Shown in pieces: positions 35,011 to 43,268 of a DNA stretch of 64,000 bases (positions are counted from its first letter, which is position 1; each line of letters opens with the position of its first letter). The translations under genes and the position numbers were made by a program. The notes below the pieces were generated by a model, which was not told where the DNA came from, ran no database searches, and saw nothing but the letters and a program-made list of their open reading frames with translations. The stretch lies in assembly GCA_029260075.1 (NCBI GenBank), contig JAJDDY010000069.1:19660-83659 (forward strand), in the 5' to 3' direction. The DNA comes from Phycisphaerae bacterium (GTDB lineage: Bacteria > Planctomycetota > Phycisphaerae > UBA1845).

Positions 35011-36195
35011 TCAAGCGGCCGAGAGGACAACGCTGGCGTTGTATCCGCCGAATCCCGCTGAGTTGTTCACGACGTGACGAACGCGCGTCGAACGAACGCC
35101 GTCGCGCAAAGCATCCAACGAACATGATTCCAGGAGGTTTTCCAAGAACCACGTCGGAACGAGCTTCTGGTGTTCGAGACTCAGCACGCAACACGCAGCC
35201 TCCACCGCCGCAGCGGCCCCCATCGTATGCCCGGTGAGCGCTTTGACAGAGCTAAAACTCACGCCGTCCGGAAAGACGCTTTGCATGACCTTCACCTCGA
35301 TCGCGTCGTTTTGCGGCGTACCCGTTCCGTGTGCGCAGACATAATCAATATCACTTGGCTTCAGATCGGCTTCGCACAACGCCTCGCGAACAGCACGGGC
35401 CAGTCCATCGCCCTCGGGGTGCGGCCGGGTGGGATGGTAATTCTCACTCGTGATGCTCGCCCCAGCCACACAAGCTCGGACCGTAGCGCCGCGTGCCTTG
35501 GCCGTCGACTGGCGTTCCAGAACGAACATCACCGAACCCTCGCCGACGAACAAACCGTCCCGGTCACGATCGAAGGGCCGACAACGCTCCGCAGCCATGA
35601 CGCGAAGTCTCATGAACCCCAGAAACGCCAACCGGCTGAATCCGTCCGCCCCGCCCACCAGCGCGACGTCACAATGGTCATCCAGGAGCATGCGCCGTGC
35701 CTTGGCGATGGCCATGTTTCCGGCTGCACACGCCCCGTAGAGATCTACGCTTGATCCACGAAGAGCGAGGTCGCTGCGGACAGCCTCGGCGATGCAACCG
35801 GGGCGACCCTGCGCGATCCTCTTCATGTGGTCCGCAGAAAGCCAATCTTCGTCGGCGCAACCGAGTTCGGCTTCAATGAACTCCGTCTCGCCCATCGTCG
35901 TGCCAACGAGCACCGTGCACCGACCCGGATCGATGGCCGTCGTGTCAATGCCCGCCGACGCCACGGCATCCCGCGCCGCAGTCACCGCCATGGCCGACGC
36001 ACGACCCATGGGCCTGCCCACGTCAATCGGCTCGCGCACTTGGCAGGCGATCCGCCGCGTCAAATCGCTGGTGTCCAATCCGTCTACAACCGCCGCTGCG
36101 CTCCGGCCGGCGGACAAGCTATCCCAAAACGCGGCTTCACCGTTGCCGATCGGTGACACAATCCCCATTCCGGTTATGACGACTTCATCCGACAT
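35011..36195 (-). CDS. Beta-ketoacyl synthase, KAS II-like
   Basis: 394 residues. EVVITGMGIVSPIGNGEAAF starts the thiolase fold. The triad is Cys156 (YGACAAGNMAIA), His289 (CAHGTGTPQND) and His323 (KALTGHTMGAAA), all canonical. The second half FDRDRDGLFVGEGS and NNSAGFGGYNASVVL match the family. It should carry out decarboxylative condensation on ACP-bound substrates. It is the most canonical of the three ketosynthases, so it may be the elongating partner of the Cys-less one. No acp gene lies adjacent. Confidence 0.93.
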   Translation of the reverse strand: MSDEVVITGMGIVSPIGNGEAAFWDSLSAGRSAAAVVDGLDTSDLTRRIACQVREPIDVGRPMGRASAMAVTAARDAVASAGIDTTAIDPGRCTVLVGTTMGETEFIEAELGCADEDWLSADHMKRIAQGRPGCIAEAVRSDLALRGSSVDLYGACAAGNMAIAKARRMLLDDHCDVALVGGADGFSRLAFLGFMRLRVMAAERCRPFDRDRDGLFVGEGSVMFVLERQSTAKARGATVRACVAGASITSENYHPTRPHPEGDGLARAVREALCEADLKPSDIDYVCAHGTGTPQNDAIEVKVMQSVFPDGVSFSSVKALTGHTMGAAAAVEAACCVLSLEHQKLVPTWFLENLLESCSLDALRDGVRSTRVRHVVNNSAGFGGYNASVVLSAA

Positions 36196-36575
36196 GATTT
36201 CAAGTCCAACTCAGCATGACAAGTTTCGTGACGCGCGTCATCCGCGACGTGCACACAAGATCGATCTTCAGGTCCGCCCGGCAAGTTCAACAATGCAGGA
36301 ACTGCGACTACGGTAACGCGATGCCACCAGCCTATTGAAAAAGTGTGGCACCGGCTTCCAGCCGGTGATCCATTAGCGATCTCCCCCTCTTGACGGGGGT
36401 AAGTCCCGTCTTCACGTGCGGGTTCGCGGTGACGCGCTTGAATACTTGCATTGTTCAACACCCTGCTACGGCAACACGATAACCGAAGATGACGCGAACG
36501 GATATACGTATCGAAGCAACCCCCCGCCCCCCTGCGCAAGTCACGAACTAGCGTCAAACCGTTGATCACCCAGCG
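36196..36575. other. Intergenic region with family B copy
   Basis: No gene is supported. It contains family B copy 6 and a following C-rich tract typical of the sequence after this repeat (CTCCCCCTCTTGACGGGGG). Confidence 0.55.
36343..36371 (-). repeat. Dispersed repeat family B, copy 6
   Basis: GTGTGGCACCGGCTTCCAGC followed by CGGTGATCC, reverse orientation. Confidence 0.8.
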
Positions 36576-37211
36576 CTACTTCCGCCTCGTGTAAGCGATC
36601 TCGATCACCTTGTAATCGTCGCCGGCGTGGAGGTCGATAATCTCGAACGTGAAGTGATCCTTACCCGCCGGAACGGTTACATACTTCACCGTGCGACCAT
36701 GGACACCGAGTTGTGGTTCGTCCATCGTGCCATACATCGTCATACGTCCGGTATCCGGATGTCGGGCACCCTTCATTTGCAGCAGTTCGGTGCCCATATT
36801 GGAAAACCAAGTGCTGACGTAAAGGTTCTTGTAATTATCATAACCCATCATGCCCACACCCTTGTAAGGCATGCCCATCATCGAGCCGGAGTGCTCTTCC
36901 ATAATCCAGTTGCCGCCAAGCACCGACTTGAACGTCGAAGCACCAGTCGACGTCATTGGGTCTGTGCCCGGTCCGCTCATCCATATCTTAGTCACCGTGT
37001 CCCACGTACCCACATAGTTCTGCAAATGCTTGTGTGCCTCGCCCGGTTGCATGAGTTTCATGTACTCCTGCATTTGGGCCATCTCCTCAGTCGACATCGT
37101 AGGCATGCCCTCTGCAGGCTTGCCGTCCGAATCCTGAGACAGTACATGGCTGGTGGCCGCAATACAGAAAACAACCGCAAGGACAGCAATCCCAGACTTC
37201 TTCTCGTGCAT
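36576..37211 (-). CDS. DUF1579 family secreted protein
   Basis: 211 residues. Signal peptide GIAVLAVVFCIAATSHVLSQ. MQEYMKLMQPGEAHKHLQN and YVGTWDTVTKIWMSGPGTDP are the signature start of DUF1579 proteins; WIMEEHSGSMMGMPYKGVGM and YDNYKNLYVSTWFSNMGTEL follow closely. Calycin-like beta barrel of unknown ligand, exported. It is a closer match to the family than the 30.4 kb copy. Apparently monocistronic. Confidence 0.93.
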   Translation of the reverse strand: MHEKKSGIAVLAVVFCIAATSHVLSQDSDGKPAEGMPTMSTEEMAQMQEYMKLMQPGEAHKHLQNYVGTWDTVTKIWMSGPGTDPMTSTGASTFKSVLGGNWIMEEHSGSMMGMPYKGVGMMGYDNYKNLYVSTWFSNMGTELLQMKGARHPDTGRMTMYGTMDEPQLGVHGRTVKYVTVPAGKDHFTFEIIDLHAGDDYKVIEIAYTRRK

Positions 37212-37735
37212 GGTTTCGACTCCTCTCAGACGTAGTTTCTAGTAATCAAGTCCCGCAACGCGACCGTATCCAATCGGTCGGACCAAGTCAACCGACCCGA
37301 CATTCCCTGCTTCGCTTTTCTTGTGGTTGCATGGTTGCGGCGGCTCAGAGGGTGTCTAAGAAGGCGTGCTTCGAACCGAGCCGCGACCGTCAGGGAGCGG
37401 TCTTCGCACGTGAAACCGGACTGCTTCCGGACGGGCTCGGCCCTGAGAAAGACGTCTCAAATACCCTCTCAGTTTGAGGCGCAGCGGCTCCTAGCCGAAG
37501 TGAAACGTTCGACAGAGGGTCAAGACGCGAATTCGACACAGACTCTTTCTGTGAATGTCTTGCTGCTCGATCGGCCTCGCCACCTCGGTTACTACGTTCA
37601 GTCCGCTCGGCGTCGCCGCTGTCCTACTCGCGCGGGCTGCAAGGCGGTCTTGCTACCGACAAGGACACATAGTGGACTTGGCGGGGCCTTGCGCACTGGG
37701 AGGCAAATGTATCCGGGACGCGCGCGAATAGTGGT
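37212..37735. other. Intergenic region with family A copy
   Basis: About 520 bases between divergent genes. Apart from family A copy 11 I see nothing that supports a gene. Confidence 0.5.
37373..37447. repeat. Dispersed palindromic repeat family A, copy 11
   Basis: GAACCGAGCCGCGACCGTCA at the left and CTTCCGGACGGGCTCGGCCC at the right, with outer flanks GTGTCTAAGAAGGCGTGCTT and CAAATACCCTCTCAG. Confidence 0.8.
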
Positions 37736-39220
37736 TTGGAAGAGATGCGCGTTGGACGCGACGTCCTCGATGACTTTGTCGCTCTTGGGAGATTCTCCGT
37801 GAACTACGCAAACGCATCCCCGGTTCTTGTCGCCGCGATGATCGGGTCAACGTTCTTGATCTTCGCCGATGAGCGCGCGAGCGCCCAGGAATGGAGACAG
37901 TATAAGAACGTCGAACAAGCTGGGTGGTCTGTCCCGGAACTCGACAAGGCTCGACAGTTCGCCGCCTCGATCGGTTCTGCTGCGATCATGATCGTGGATC
38001 ACGGCAAGGTCGTTCAAGCATGGGGCGCTATCGACCACCCCTATTCATCCGCCTCCGTACGAAAAAGCATCTATGATGCTACAATTGGTGCAACGCACAC
38101 GGTCAAGCCCTTTGACATCAACACGAGCCTTGGAGCGTTGGGGATCGACGATATCGATCCACTAGACCAAGTGGAACTGAGCGCCACCTTCGAACAACTA
38201 CTTACCGCACGCTCTGGCGTCTATCATCCGTGCGCCTACGAGACGCCGTCCAATGCAAGGCTTCCGCCGAGTCGCCATTCAGCAAAGCCCGGAACGCGGT
38301 GGTACTACAACAACTGGGATTTTAACGTTGTTTGCGCTGCGTTCGAACAGCTTTCGGGTGAACGGATGCAACAGGCATTCGCCAACCGAATTGCCAAGCC
38401 GCTCGGAATGCAGGATTTCTAGGCGAGTCACATCTTCGAATGGCTGGAACCACGCGTGTCTCGGCATCCGGCTATCACGTTTCGTATCTCCGCACGTGAT
38501 CTGGCGCGCATCGGGAAACTCTACCTTCAGCAGGGACGCTGGAACGACCAACCGATCGTGTCCCCCGACTGGATCGCACAAAGCACGAAACCACACACCG
38601 CATTTGCGTCCAACCACTATAGAGGCGCCGGTAATGGGTACGGACGCCTTTAGTGGATATTCCCCGCGCGGCCCGAACGCGGTTCGCCCGATCAGTCCCT
38701 TCATCGAGTCGCTGCGCGAGGCACCGGTGGACAGACCATGGCCCTTTTCCCCTATCTCAATGTTCTGGTTGTGCATCTCGCCGATACCGACAACAGTCGG
38801 GGAGTTTCCGGTCAAGTAGAAGGAAAACTGTTCGATCTGATCATGGGTGCTCGAAAAGACGAACCAACCAGCGGCGCCCCATTGGATCCAGCGCGCATTA
38901 AGAAGTTATCTGGAAAACACCCGACGCCCCTTCGTTCTGATCTAGCCGCAGTGCCTTCGTCGAGACGCGATGCCCTGGAAGCGCGATACATGTTTTCAGA
39001 AACAAGGGGACTTCGACTCTACCAATTCGGCGATCGATTGTTCGCACAGTTGCTGGGTGTCCCGCTGCCTGACGCGGAACTCTTCCAAGCCTCCGACGGA
39101 TCACTACGCTCGCCCGTGGCGCCGGTCGTGATCGAGCCAGTGACTAGTGCCAACGACCACGTTGAGGCCGTGCGCATGACGTTTCGCGGGCGCACGCAAA
39201 CCGGAAAACGCGCCGACTAA
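37736..39220 (+). pseudogene. Serine hydrolase (beta-lactamase/AmpC-like) pseudogene
   Basis: One reading frame of about 494 codons interrupted by two in-frame TAG codons, at 38420 and 38651. The N-terminal part has a hydrophobic export segment, then YSSASVRKSIYD with the SxxK nucleophile motif of class C beta-lactamase-like hydrolases, and YYNNWDFNVV (YxN). After the first TAG the frame resumes with FEWLEPRVSRHPAITFRISA and, after the second, WIFPARPERGSPDQ. The residues around the stops are family-typical (GYGRL-stop-W where GYGYLWW is expected), so both look like single-base nonsense changes (Glu and Trp codons). The gene was probably recently inactivated. Confidence 0.82.
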
Positions 39221-39460
39221 CCCCGCGCGCCAACCTACCTCAAATGACCAACGACTTCACCGAACCCATCACCGCCTCACCATGCGACAACGGAAGCACC
39301 AGCGCATCACGATGACAGTCAGCGGAACTGAATGAAGCCAGTACCTTGTACGAAACCTCTCAATATGTGTACGCTCGTACGACACTCGTCGTCGACGAAA
39401 CGCGACGACGTGTGGTGTGTTGCGTTGCGTTGCCGATTACATTCGCTACACTTACGAATG

Positions 39461-39495
39461 TCGCCACCGTAGCTCAGTTGGTAGAGCAGCGGTTT
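39461..39495 (+). repeat. Left attachment repeat (attL): truncated tRNA-Thr 5' part
   Basis: These 35 bases are identical to 50476-50510 and contain the acceptor 5' strand, D arm and anticodon-stem 5' strand of tRNA-Thr (from GCCACCGTAGCTC). After it the sequence diverges (GTAATCGCTCCGATG) and no T arm or acceptor 3' strand follows, so this is a tRNA fragment. With the intact copy it marks the ends of an integrated element. Confidence 0.88.
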
Positions 39496-39523
39496 GTAAT
39501 CGCTCCGATGTCGCTTCGACAGG

Positions 39524-39543
39524 CCCTGAAACAGGGGTTTTTT
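39524..39543 (+). terminator. Intrinsic terminator inside the left island end
   Basis: CCCTG-AAA-CAGGG stem-loop followed by G and six T. It lies 28 bases after the truncated tRNA and could end transcription entering the island from the tRNA promoter. Confidence 0.65.
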
Positions 39544-39545
39544 CG

Positions 39546-39569
39546 AGTATTCTCCCTCGTATTCTCCCT
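39546..39569 (+). repeat. Left arm-type tandem motif of the island
   Basis: Two tandem GTATTCTCCCT units (12-base period). The same 24-base block with one mismatch occurs at 50377-50400 near the right end. The position just inside each tRNA repeat is what is expected of integrase arm-binding sites. Confidence 0.7.
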
Positions 39570-39805
39570 CTCGGTAGCCCCAAAAACCATTTTCAAGGCT
39601 CGTCTGCACTCGATTATCGCACGCCGACTGCCGCGTGCCAACCCGGCGATTACGAACGCCCACGACCCCCTGAACAAGCCGCAAGGACGCCACCGCGACA
39701 GCACGCTTTCGCCCGCCTTTTCTCGGCGCATGTGGTTGAATATCAGCCACTTGCTGGACGATATTCGTCCACCTAGCAGGTTGGCGCTACCCGACCGACA
39801 GCCAC

Positions 39806-40039
39806 TCAGCATTCGCCATCTGCGGTGAAGAACGCTGTGTCGAGCCGCGCTCCCTTCTGGCGGAACGCGCGCTCCAGCCCGACCATGAGCTTCGATGCCA
39901 ATGCTGGTCGTAGTCTGCGCTTGCCGGATAGGAAAAGAGAGATGGTTGTGGGGCTGAGACCACTAGCCCGCGAGACCTCGCCTTGGGTTAGGTCGCCGAG
40001 AAGCTTCATCGCCATGCGCACGCGGGTTGGATTCATCAT
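39806..40039 (-). CDS. XRE-family HTH transcriptional regulator
   Basis: About 77 residues from ATG 40039; the frame extends to 40084. KLLGDLTQGEVSRASGLSPT and TISLFLSGKRRLRPALASKL form the Cro/CI-type helix-turn-helix. The C-terminal tail is short, so it is probably DNA-binding only. First gene inside the left end of the island; it may control the element or act as an orphan antitoxin. Target unknown. Confidence 0.75.
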   Translation of the reverse strand: MMNPTRVRMAMKLLGDLTQGEVSRASGLSPTTISLFLSGKRRLRPALASKLMVGLERAFRQKGARLDTAFFTADGEC

Positions 40040-40290
40040 GCTGTAGGTGTCATGCACGGGTGAGTGCCTACGGATGCGTGCCAAGCATTATCGGATGCCG
40101 ATACGCACGCGAATCGTTCGCCCTATCCTACGCCCGGACTTGGTGACCAGCCGTAGCGCATTGACGACGCCCGGTGGCGAGTGGATGCTGATTACCCGGA
40201 TTGCAAGGTAATGGCCAAGAACGAGCGTGACGCGACGGAAAAGCGGGCTGGCAAGCTGCTGACGGAGATTACCGCCAAGAAACAACAGTC

Positions 40291-40309
40291 TTTCACCCCT
40301 AGGGTGAAA
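40291..40309. promoter_or_regulatory. Palindromic operator upstream of the HigBA-like operon
   Basis: Perfect inverted repeat TTTCACCC-CTA-GGGTGAAA (8-base arms, 3-base spacer) ending 6 bases before a candidate -35. The position suits binding by the HTH antitoxin encoded downstream. Confidence 0.65.
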
Positions 40310-40315
40310 AGCCAC

Positions 40316-40344
40316 TTGGCAGGCGGTCGCTCGTGGTGTAGACT
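40316..40344 (+). promoter_or_regulatory. Candidate sigma-70 promoter of the toxin-antitoxin operon
   Basis: TTGGCA, 17-base spacer, TAGACT, ending 20 bases before the toxin start codon. Confidence 0.55.
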
Positions 40345-40364
40345 TGGTGTGATGGAGACCGCGA

Positions 40365-40667
40365 ATGGACTTTCGGTTCTTGGATGCGAAGCTGAAAAAG
40401 CTGTATACGAAGGGGACGGGCGCTCGCGGCTACCCGGATGGCGTCGTCGATTCGTTCCTGCGGAGGGTTCGGACTATCGACGCGGCCAAGGACGAGCGCG
40501 ACCTCCGGGTTCCAGCCAGCGTTCATTTCGAGAAGCTCAAGGGCAAGTATGCGGGGAAATGTTCCATGCGGCTCAAGGATCGGTGGCGGCTAATCTTGCT
40601 GATCGTCGCCAAGGAGGATCGGAAGGTCGTCGTGATCGACGAGATCACGCAACACTACGGAGACTGA
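40365..40667 (+). CDS. higB: RelE/HigB-type toxin
   Basis: 100 residues, ATG with GGAG 8 bases upstream. FLDAKLKKLYTKG, LRVPASVHFEKLKGKYAGKC, SMRLKDRWRLILLI and VVVIDEITQHYG follow the HigB (plasmid maintenance killer) pattern: a compact RelE fold with conserved R-x-K and W-R-L residues that cleaves mRNA on the ribosome. It ends 4 bases before the antitoxin gene, the toxin-first order typical of higBA. The operon carries its own operator-like palindrome. Confidence 0.9.
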   Translation: MDFRFLDAKLKKLYTKGTGARGYPDGVVDSFLRRVRTIDAAKDERDLRVPASVHFEKLKGKYAGKCSMRLKDRWRLILLIVAKEDRKVVVIDEITQHYGD

Positions 40668-40671
40668 GGTT

Positions 40672-41784
40672 ATGACCGAAAAACTGCGACCATTCAGGCC
40701 AGTAACACCGGGCGAAATCCTCAAAGAGGAATTAGATGCCCGTGGTTGGACTCAATCCGACTTCGCCGAGATTCTCGGTCGCCCCATACAAGCGGTCAAC
40801 GAGATCATCAGCGGCAAGAAAGCCGTCGTTCCCGCGACAGCCGTGGAGCTATCGCGTGCGATTGGCACCAGCCCGGAGTTCTGGCTGAACCTCGAATCCG
40901 CCTACCGCCTCGACCTGCTCCACCACGAGGGCAAGAACAACGAGCAGATAGCACGGCGGGCGAAGGTCTACTCGCTCGTTCCGGTCAAAGAGGCAATCAA
41001 GAAGGGGTGGATCAAGAAATCCAAGAACCTTGACATCATCGAACGGGAGGTTTGTCATTTACTGGATATCGACACGGTGAACGACAAGCCCGCGCTCGCC
41101 GTCGCCGCCCGCAAGTCCGACCCATACGACGCACTATCTCCGGGGCAAGTGGCGTGGGTATGTCGCGCGCGGCAAATTGCGCGGAAGAAAAAGGTCAAGC
41201 CATTCGACCGCCGCAAGTTCAACGCACAGGTCGCGAGCCTTGTCGAACTATCCGCCGATGACGACTGTGTGGCACAGGTTCCCAAAGCCGTCGCCAATCT
41301 CGGTGTAAGGCTGGTCGTCGTGGAACACCTCCCGCAGACCTACATCGACGGAGCCGCTTTCTGGCTCGACGCCAAATCGCCCGTTGTGGCCATGTCCCTT
41401 CGCTATGACCGAATCGACTACTTCTGGTTCACGCTCATGCATGAGCTGGCTCACATCAAGGAGAACGGCAAGCACGCTGGTCACCTCGACAAGAATTTGG
41501 TTGGCCCGTCGGCGGAAGCGCGCGAGGACAAACCCAAGGAGGAGCAAGATGCTGACGACCAAGCGTGCGAATGGCTCGTGCCGCCAGATGAAGTGGACGC
41601 CTTCGTGGCCAAGACCAAGCCGTACTTCTCAAAGGCGGCGATCGTGGATTTTGCGGAGAGTATGGCCGTGCATCCGGGGATCGTGGTCGGTCGGCTCCAG
41701 CATCTTGGCGTGATCTCTTACAGTCACAGCCGCGCCATGCTGGTCAAGGTGCGCGAGCGCCTGATGGAGGCGACTGGTAAGTGA
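40672..41784 (+). CDS. higA: HigA antitoxin fused to an ImmA/IrrE-type metallopeptidase domain
   Basis: 370 residues. Residues about 8-75 are a HigA-like HTH (VTPGEILKEELDARGWTQSD and ISGKKAVVPATAVELSRAIG). Residues about 200-330 form a COG2856/ImmA-IrrE domain with the zinc motif H257-E-L-A-H261 in LMHELAHI. The region between is helical. Classic HigA is about 100 residues, so this is a large fusion. The HTH probably represses the operon and neutralises the toxin, while the protease domain could regulate antitoxin levels or sense stress. That last role is inference. Confidence 0.9.
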   Translation: MTEKLRPFRPVTPGEILKEELDARGWTQSDFAEILGRPIQAVNEIISGKKAVVPATAVELSRAIGTSPEFWLNLESAYRLDLLHHEGKNNEQIARRAKVYSLVPVKEAIKKGWIKKSKNLDIIEREVCHLLDIDTVNDKPALAVAARKSDPYDALSPGQVAWVCRARQIARKKKVKPFDRRKFNAQVASLVELSADDDCVAQVPKAVANLGVRLVVVEHLPQTYIDGAAFWLDAKSPVVAMSLRYDRIDYFWFTLMHELAHIKENGKHAGHLDKNLVGPSAEAREDKPKEEQDADDQACEWLVPPDEVDAFVAKTKPYFSKAAIVDFAESMAVHPGIVVGRLQHLGVISYSHSRAMLVKVRERLMEATGK

Positions 41785-41785
41785 A

Positions 41786-42082
41786 TCATCGCTGAGCGGC
41801 ACGGTGCCGATTCCCTATTTCCTTGACCAGCAGCTTGTCCTGACCTATCAGCACTTTGTCACCTATGAGCGTCCAGAACAATTCGAGCGTTCTTGCGAAA
41901 TGCTCCGGCTTACTGCCAGCCATTCCTGCGAACTCCTCAATAAATTCAGTCGCGCCGAATACTTCGATGACGCCAGATCGAACGAGGAGCGCGAGTCGCT
42001 GGTGTACCTTGTGGTCGGTTCGCTCCGAGTCGGCGAGGTGCGAGATCACATTCGTATCCAAGTAGTAGGCATGTTTACGCAT
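41786..42082 (-). CDS. PIN-like domain protein, probably truncated
   Basis: 98 residues. YYLDTNVISHLADSERTD is the N-terminal PIN motif with the first acidic residue, and GVIEVFGATEFIEEFAG gives the next acidic helix. PIN toxins usually have about 130 residues with two further C-terminal acids, and the C-terminus here (IGNRHRAAQR) lacks them, so the gene is probably truncated and inactive. Converges on the higA-like gene with a 1-base gap. Confidence 0.65.
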   Translation of the reverse strand: MRKHAYYLDTNVISHLADSERTDHKVHQRLALLVRSGVIEVFGATEFIEEFAGMAGSKPEHFARTLELFWTLIGDKVLIGQDKLLVKEIGNRHRAAQR

Positions 42083-42085
42083 CCG

Positions 42086-42190
42086 CTAGTCCTGCCGCCT
42101 GATCCACTTGGCTCCGCGGCCCTTGCCTTGCGGCGTGATGACGCCCTCGTCGCGCAGTTGTCGCAGCACGACGCGAATCATGTCGCGGCT
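42086..42190 (-). pseudogene. C-terminal fragment of a winged-helix protein
   Basis: About 34 codons ending RQLRDEGVITPQGKGRGAKW, a pattern seen at the C-terminus of winged-helix domains. Its upstream coding part is missing: at about 42190 the sequence switches to a serine-recombinase gene fragment on the opposite strand. It lies 3 bases upstream of the PIN-like gene. Confidence 0.5.
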
Positions 42191-42191
42191 G

Positions 42192-42440
42192 ATCGCCGGG
42201 CTGGCCGAGCTAGAGAGGGAAGCCATCCGGGAGAGGGTCAAGGCGGGATTGCGTGCGGCGAAGGCACGGGGCGTCAGGCTCGGAAGGAAAGTCGCAGTAA
42301 TCGACGAAAGAGAAGCCCGCCGGAGGCGGGCGGAAGGGATGACGATGCGAGAGATCGCAGAACACTTCGGCATCTCCGTCAGGACGCTCCAGCGCCGTCT
42401 GCGGAGGGCGGCAAAAACCCCCTCAAAATCAGACTACTGA
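42192..42440 (+). pseudogene. Serine recombinase (resolvase/invertase) C-terminal fragment
   Basis: 82 codons: IAGLAELEREAIRERVKAGL is the long helix (E helix) at the end of the resolvase catalytic domain, then ARGVRLGRK and a C-terminal helix-turn-helix (EGMTMREIAEHFGISVRTLQ). The N-terminal catalytic part with the nucleophile Ser is absent, so it cannot recombine DNA. It begins exactly where the winged-helix remnant stops, marking a rearrangement junction. Confidence 0.75.
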
Positions 42441-42586
42441 ATCGCCGTTTTCTGGCCAGCGGCCAGCAAGGCACATCGATTTCGCACGCCAAAGACTGAT
42501 GTCTACGTCGCCCCATTTCAAGCGGCGACGGCGGGTTCGCTTCTTGTATCGTTCAATGTGGTGTCGCCCTGATAAGGAGGGTCGAA

Positions 42587-42904
42587 ATGGCAGTAGTCTT
42601 GGTGCACAAACGTCCGGAAGGAGAGATCGTGGTTCAAGCCTTCGAGAGTTGGACGGACGGCGTCGAGTCGTTCGAGTGCGTCCTGAGCGAGCATTACGGG
42701 GACTCACCCAAGAGCACTTGGGATACCGTGGAGTGGGAGGACGACGGCGTGCTGGCAGCAGTCGGCGTGGCTGGCGATGTGGTCGTGATGACAACCCATG
42801 CGCTGATGCTCGACCCTGACGGACGCTATACTGTGATGCCGAAGGGTGGAGACCCTTGGCCCATTGCCTCGCGTCGGCGACCCGAAGACGCGCAGAACTC
42901 CTGA
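42587..42904 (+). CDS. Hypothetical acidic protein
   Basis: 105 residues, with a strong AAGGAGG site 6 bases before the ATG. Soluble and acidic (EGEIVVQAFESWTDGVESFE, DTVEWEDDGVLAAVGVAGDV). No family recognised and no motif stands out. The good ribosome-binding site argues that it is expressed. Confidence 0.55.
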   Translation: MAVVLVHKRPEGEIVVQAFESWTDGVESFECVLSEHYGDSPKSTWDTVEWEDDGVLAAVGVAGDVVVMTTHALMLDPDGRYTVMPKGGDPWPIASRRRPEDAQNS

Positions 42905-43268
42905 CGACGCCGATGTCGCCGAGCGCCTGTGACGCAGATAGGCTTCTCCGAATCGCACCGCACAACAATCCTCTGTTCAGCCTCCAATCTCATCGAGCAA
43001 CCCCGCCAAGCGAGTAGGCGATGCACCCGACCCAAGGGAAAAACCGGGGCGGGTCTAGAACCCCGCGGCCCGGAGGTGCTATTCCAGCCCCGGTGTCGGG
43101 GGGGCGTTTTCACCCGGCCCACCATGCCAGTAAAACGGGCCGTAGATTTTCTGGAGTAAGACTATGCAAGGTGCTTGGCTACGCCGTCCGCTTCGCACCT
43201 GTCGGGCCAGTAGATAGCGAAGTCGGATCGCCGACGCAGATGGGCGTGTTTGATATGGAGACTCAGCG
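42905..43268. other. Island intergenic region
   Basis: No gene is convincing. A small hairpin CCCCG-GTGT-CGGGG with a following short T run lies at 43088-43110 and could be a weak terminator on the plus strand. Confidence 0.45.

Larger units (their letters stand above)
40040..40364. other. Regulatory gap upstream of the toxin-antitoxin operon
   Basis: No confident gene. A possible coding remnant reads AKNERDATEKRAGKLLTEI near 40210. The right part holds the palindromic operator and promoter described separately. Confidence 0.5.

Noticed and set aside
34711..35030. Minus-strand Cys-rich frame over the 27-base tandem array
   Set aside because: The apparent Cys-rich protein results from the repeat unit being a multiple of three; no start signal or homology.
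39461..39540. The left tRNA-like sequence as a second functional tRNA-Thr
   Set aside because: An anticodon arm can be drawn, but the T arm and acceptor 3' strand do not match, so it cannot form a full cloverleaf.
39319..39812. Minus-strand frames across the left tRNA fragment and tandem motif that look like a protein
   Set aside because: They are translations of tRNA and att-site DNA (repeated ENTREN-like and YKPLLYQLSYGG-like strings), a known artefact, with no ribosome-binding site.
42905..43268. Small open frames between the acidic protein gene and the RhuM-like gene
   Set aside because: Low-complexity proline- and glycine-rich translations on both strands, no ribosome-binding site.
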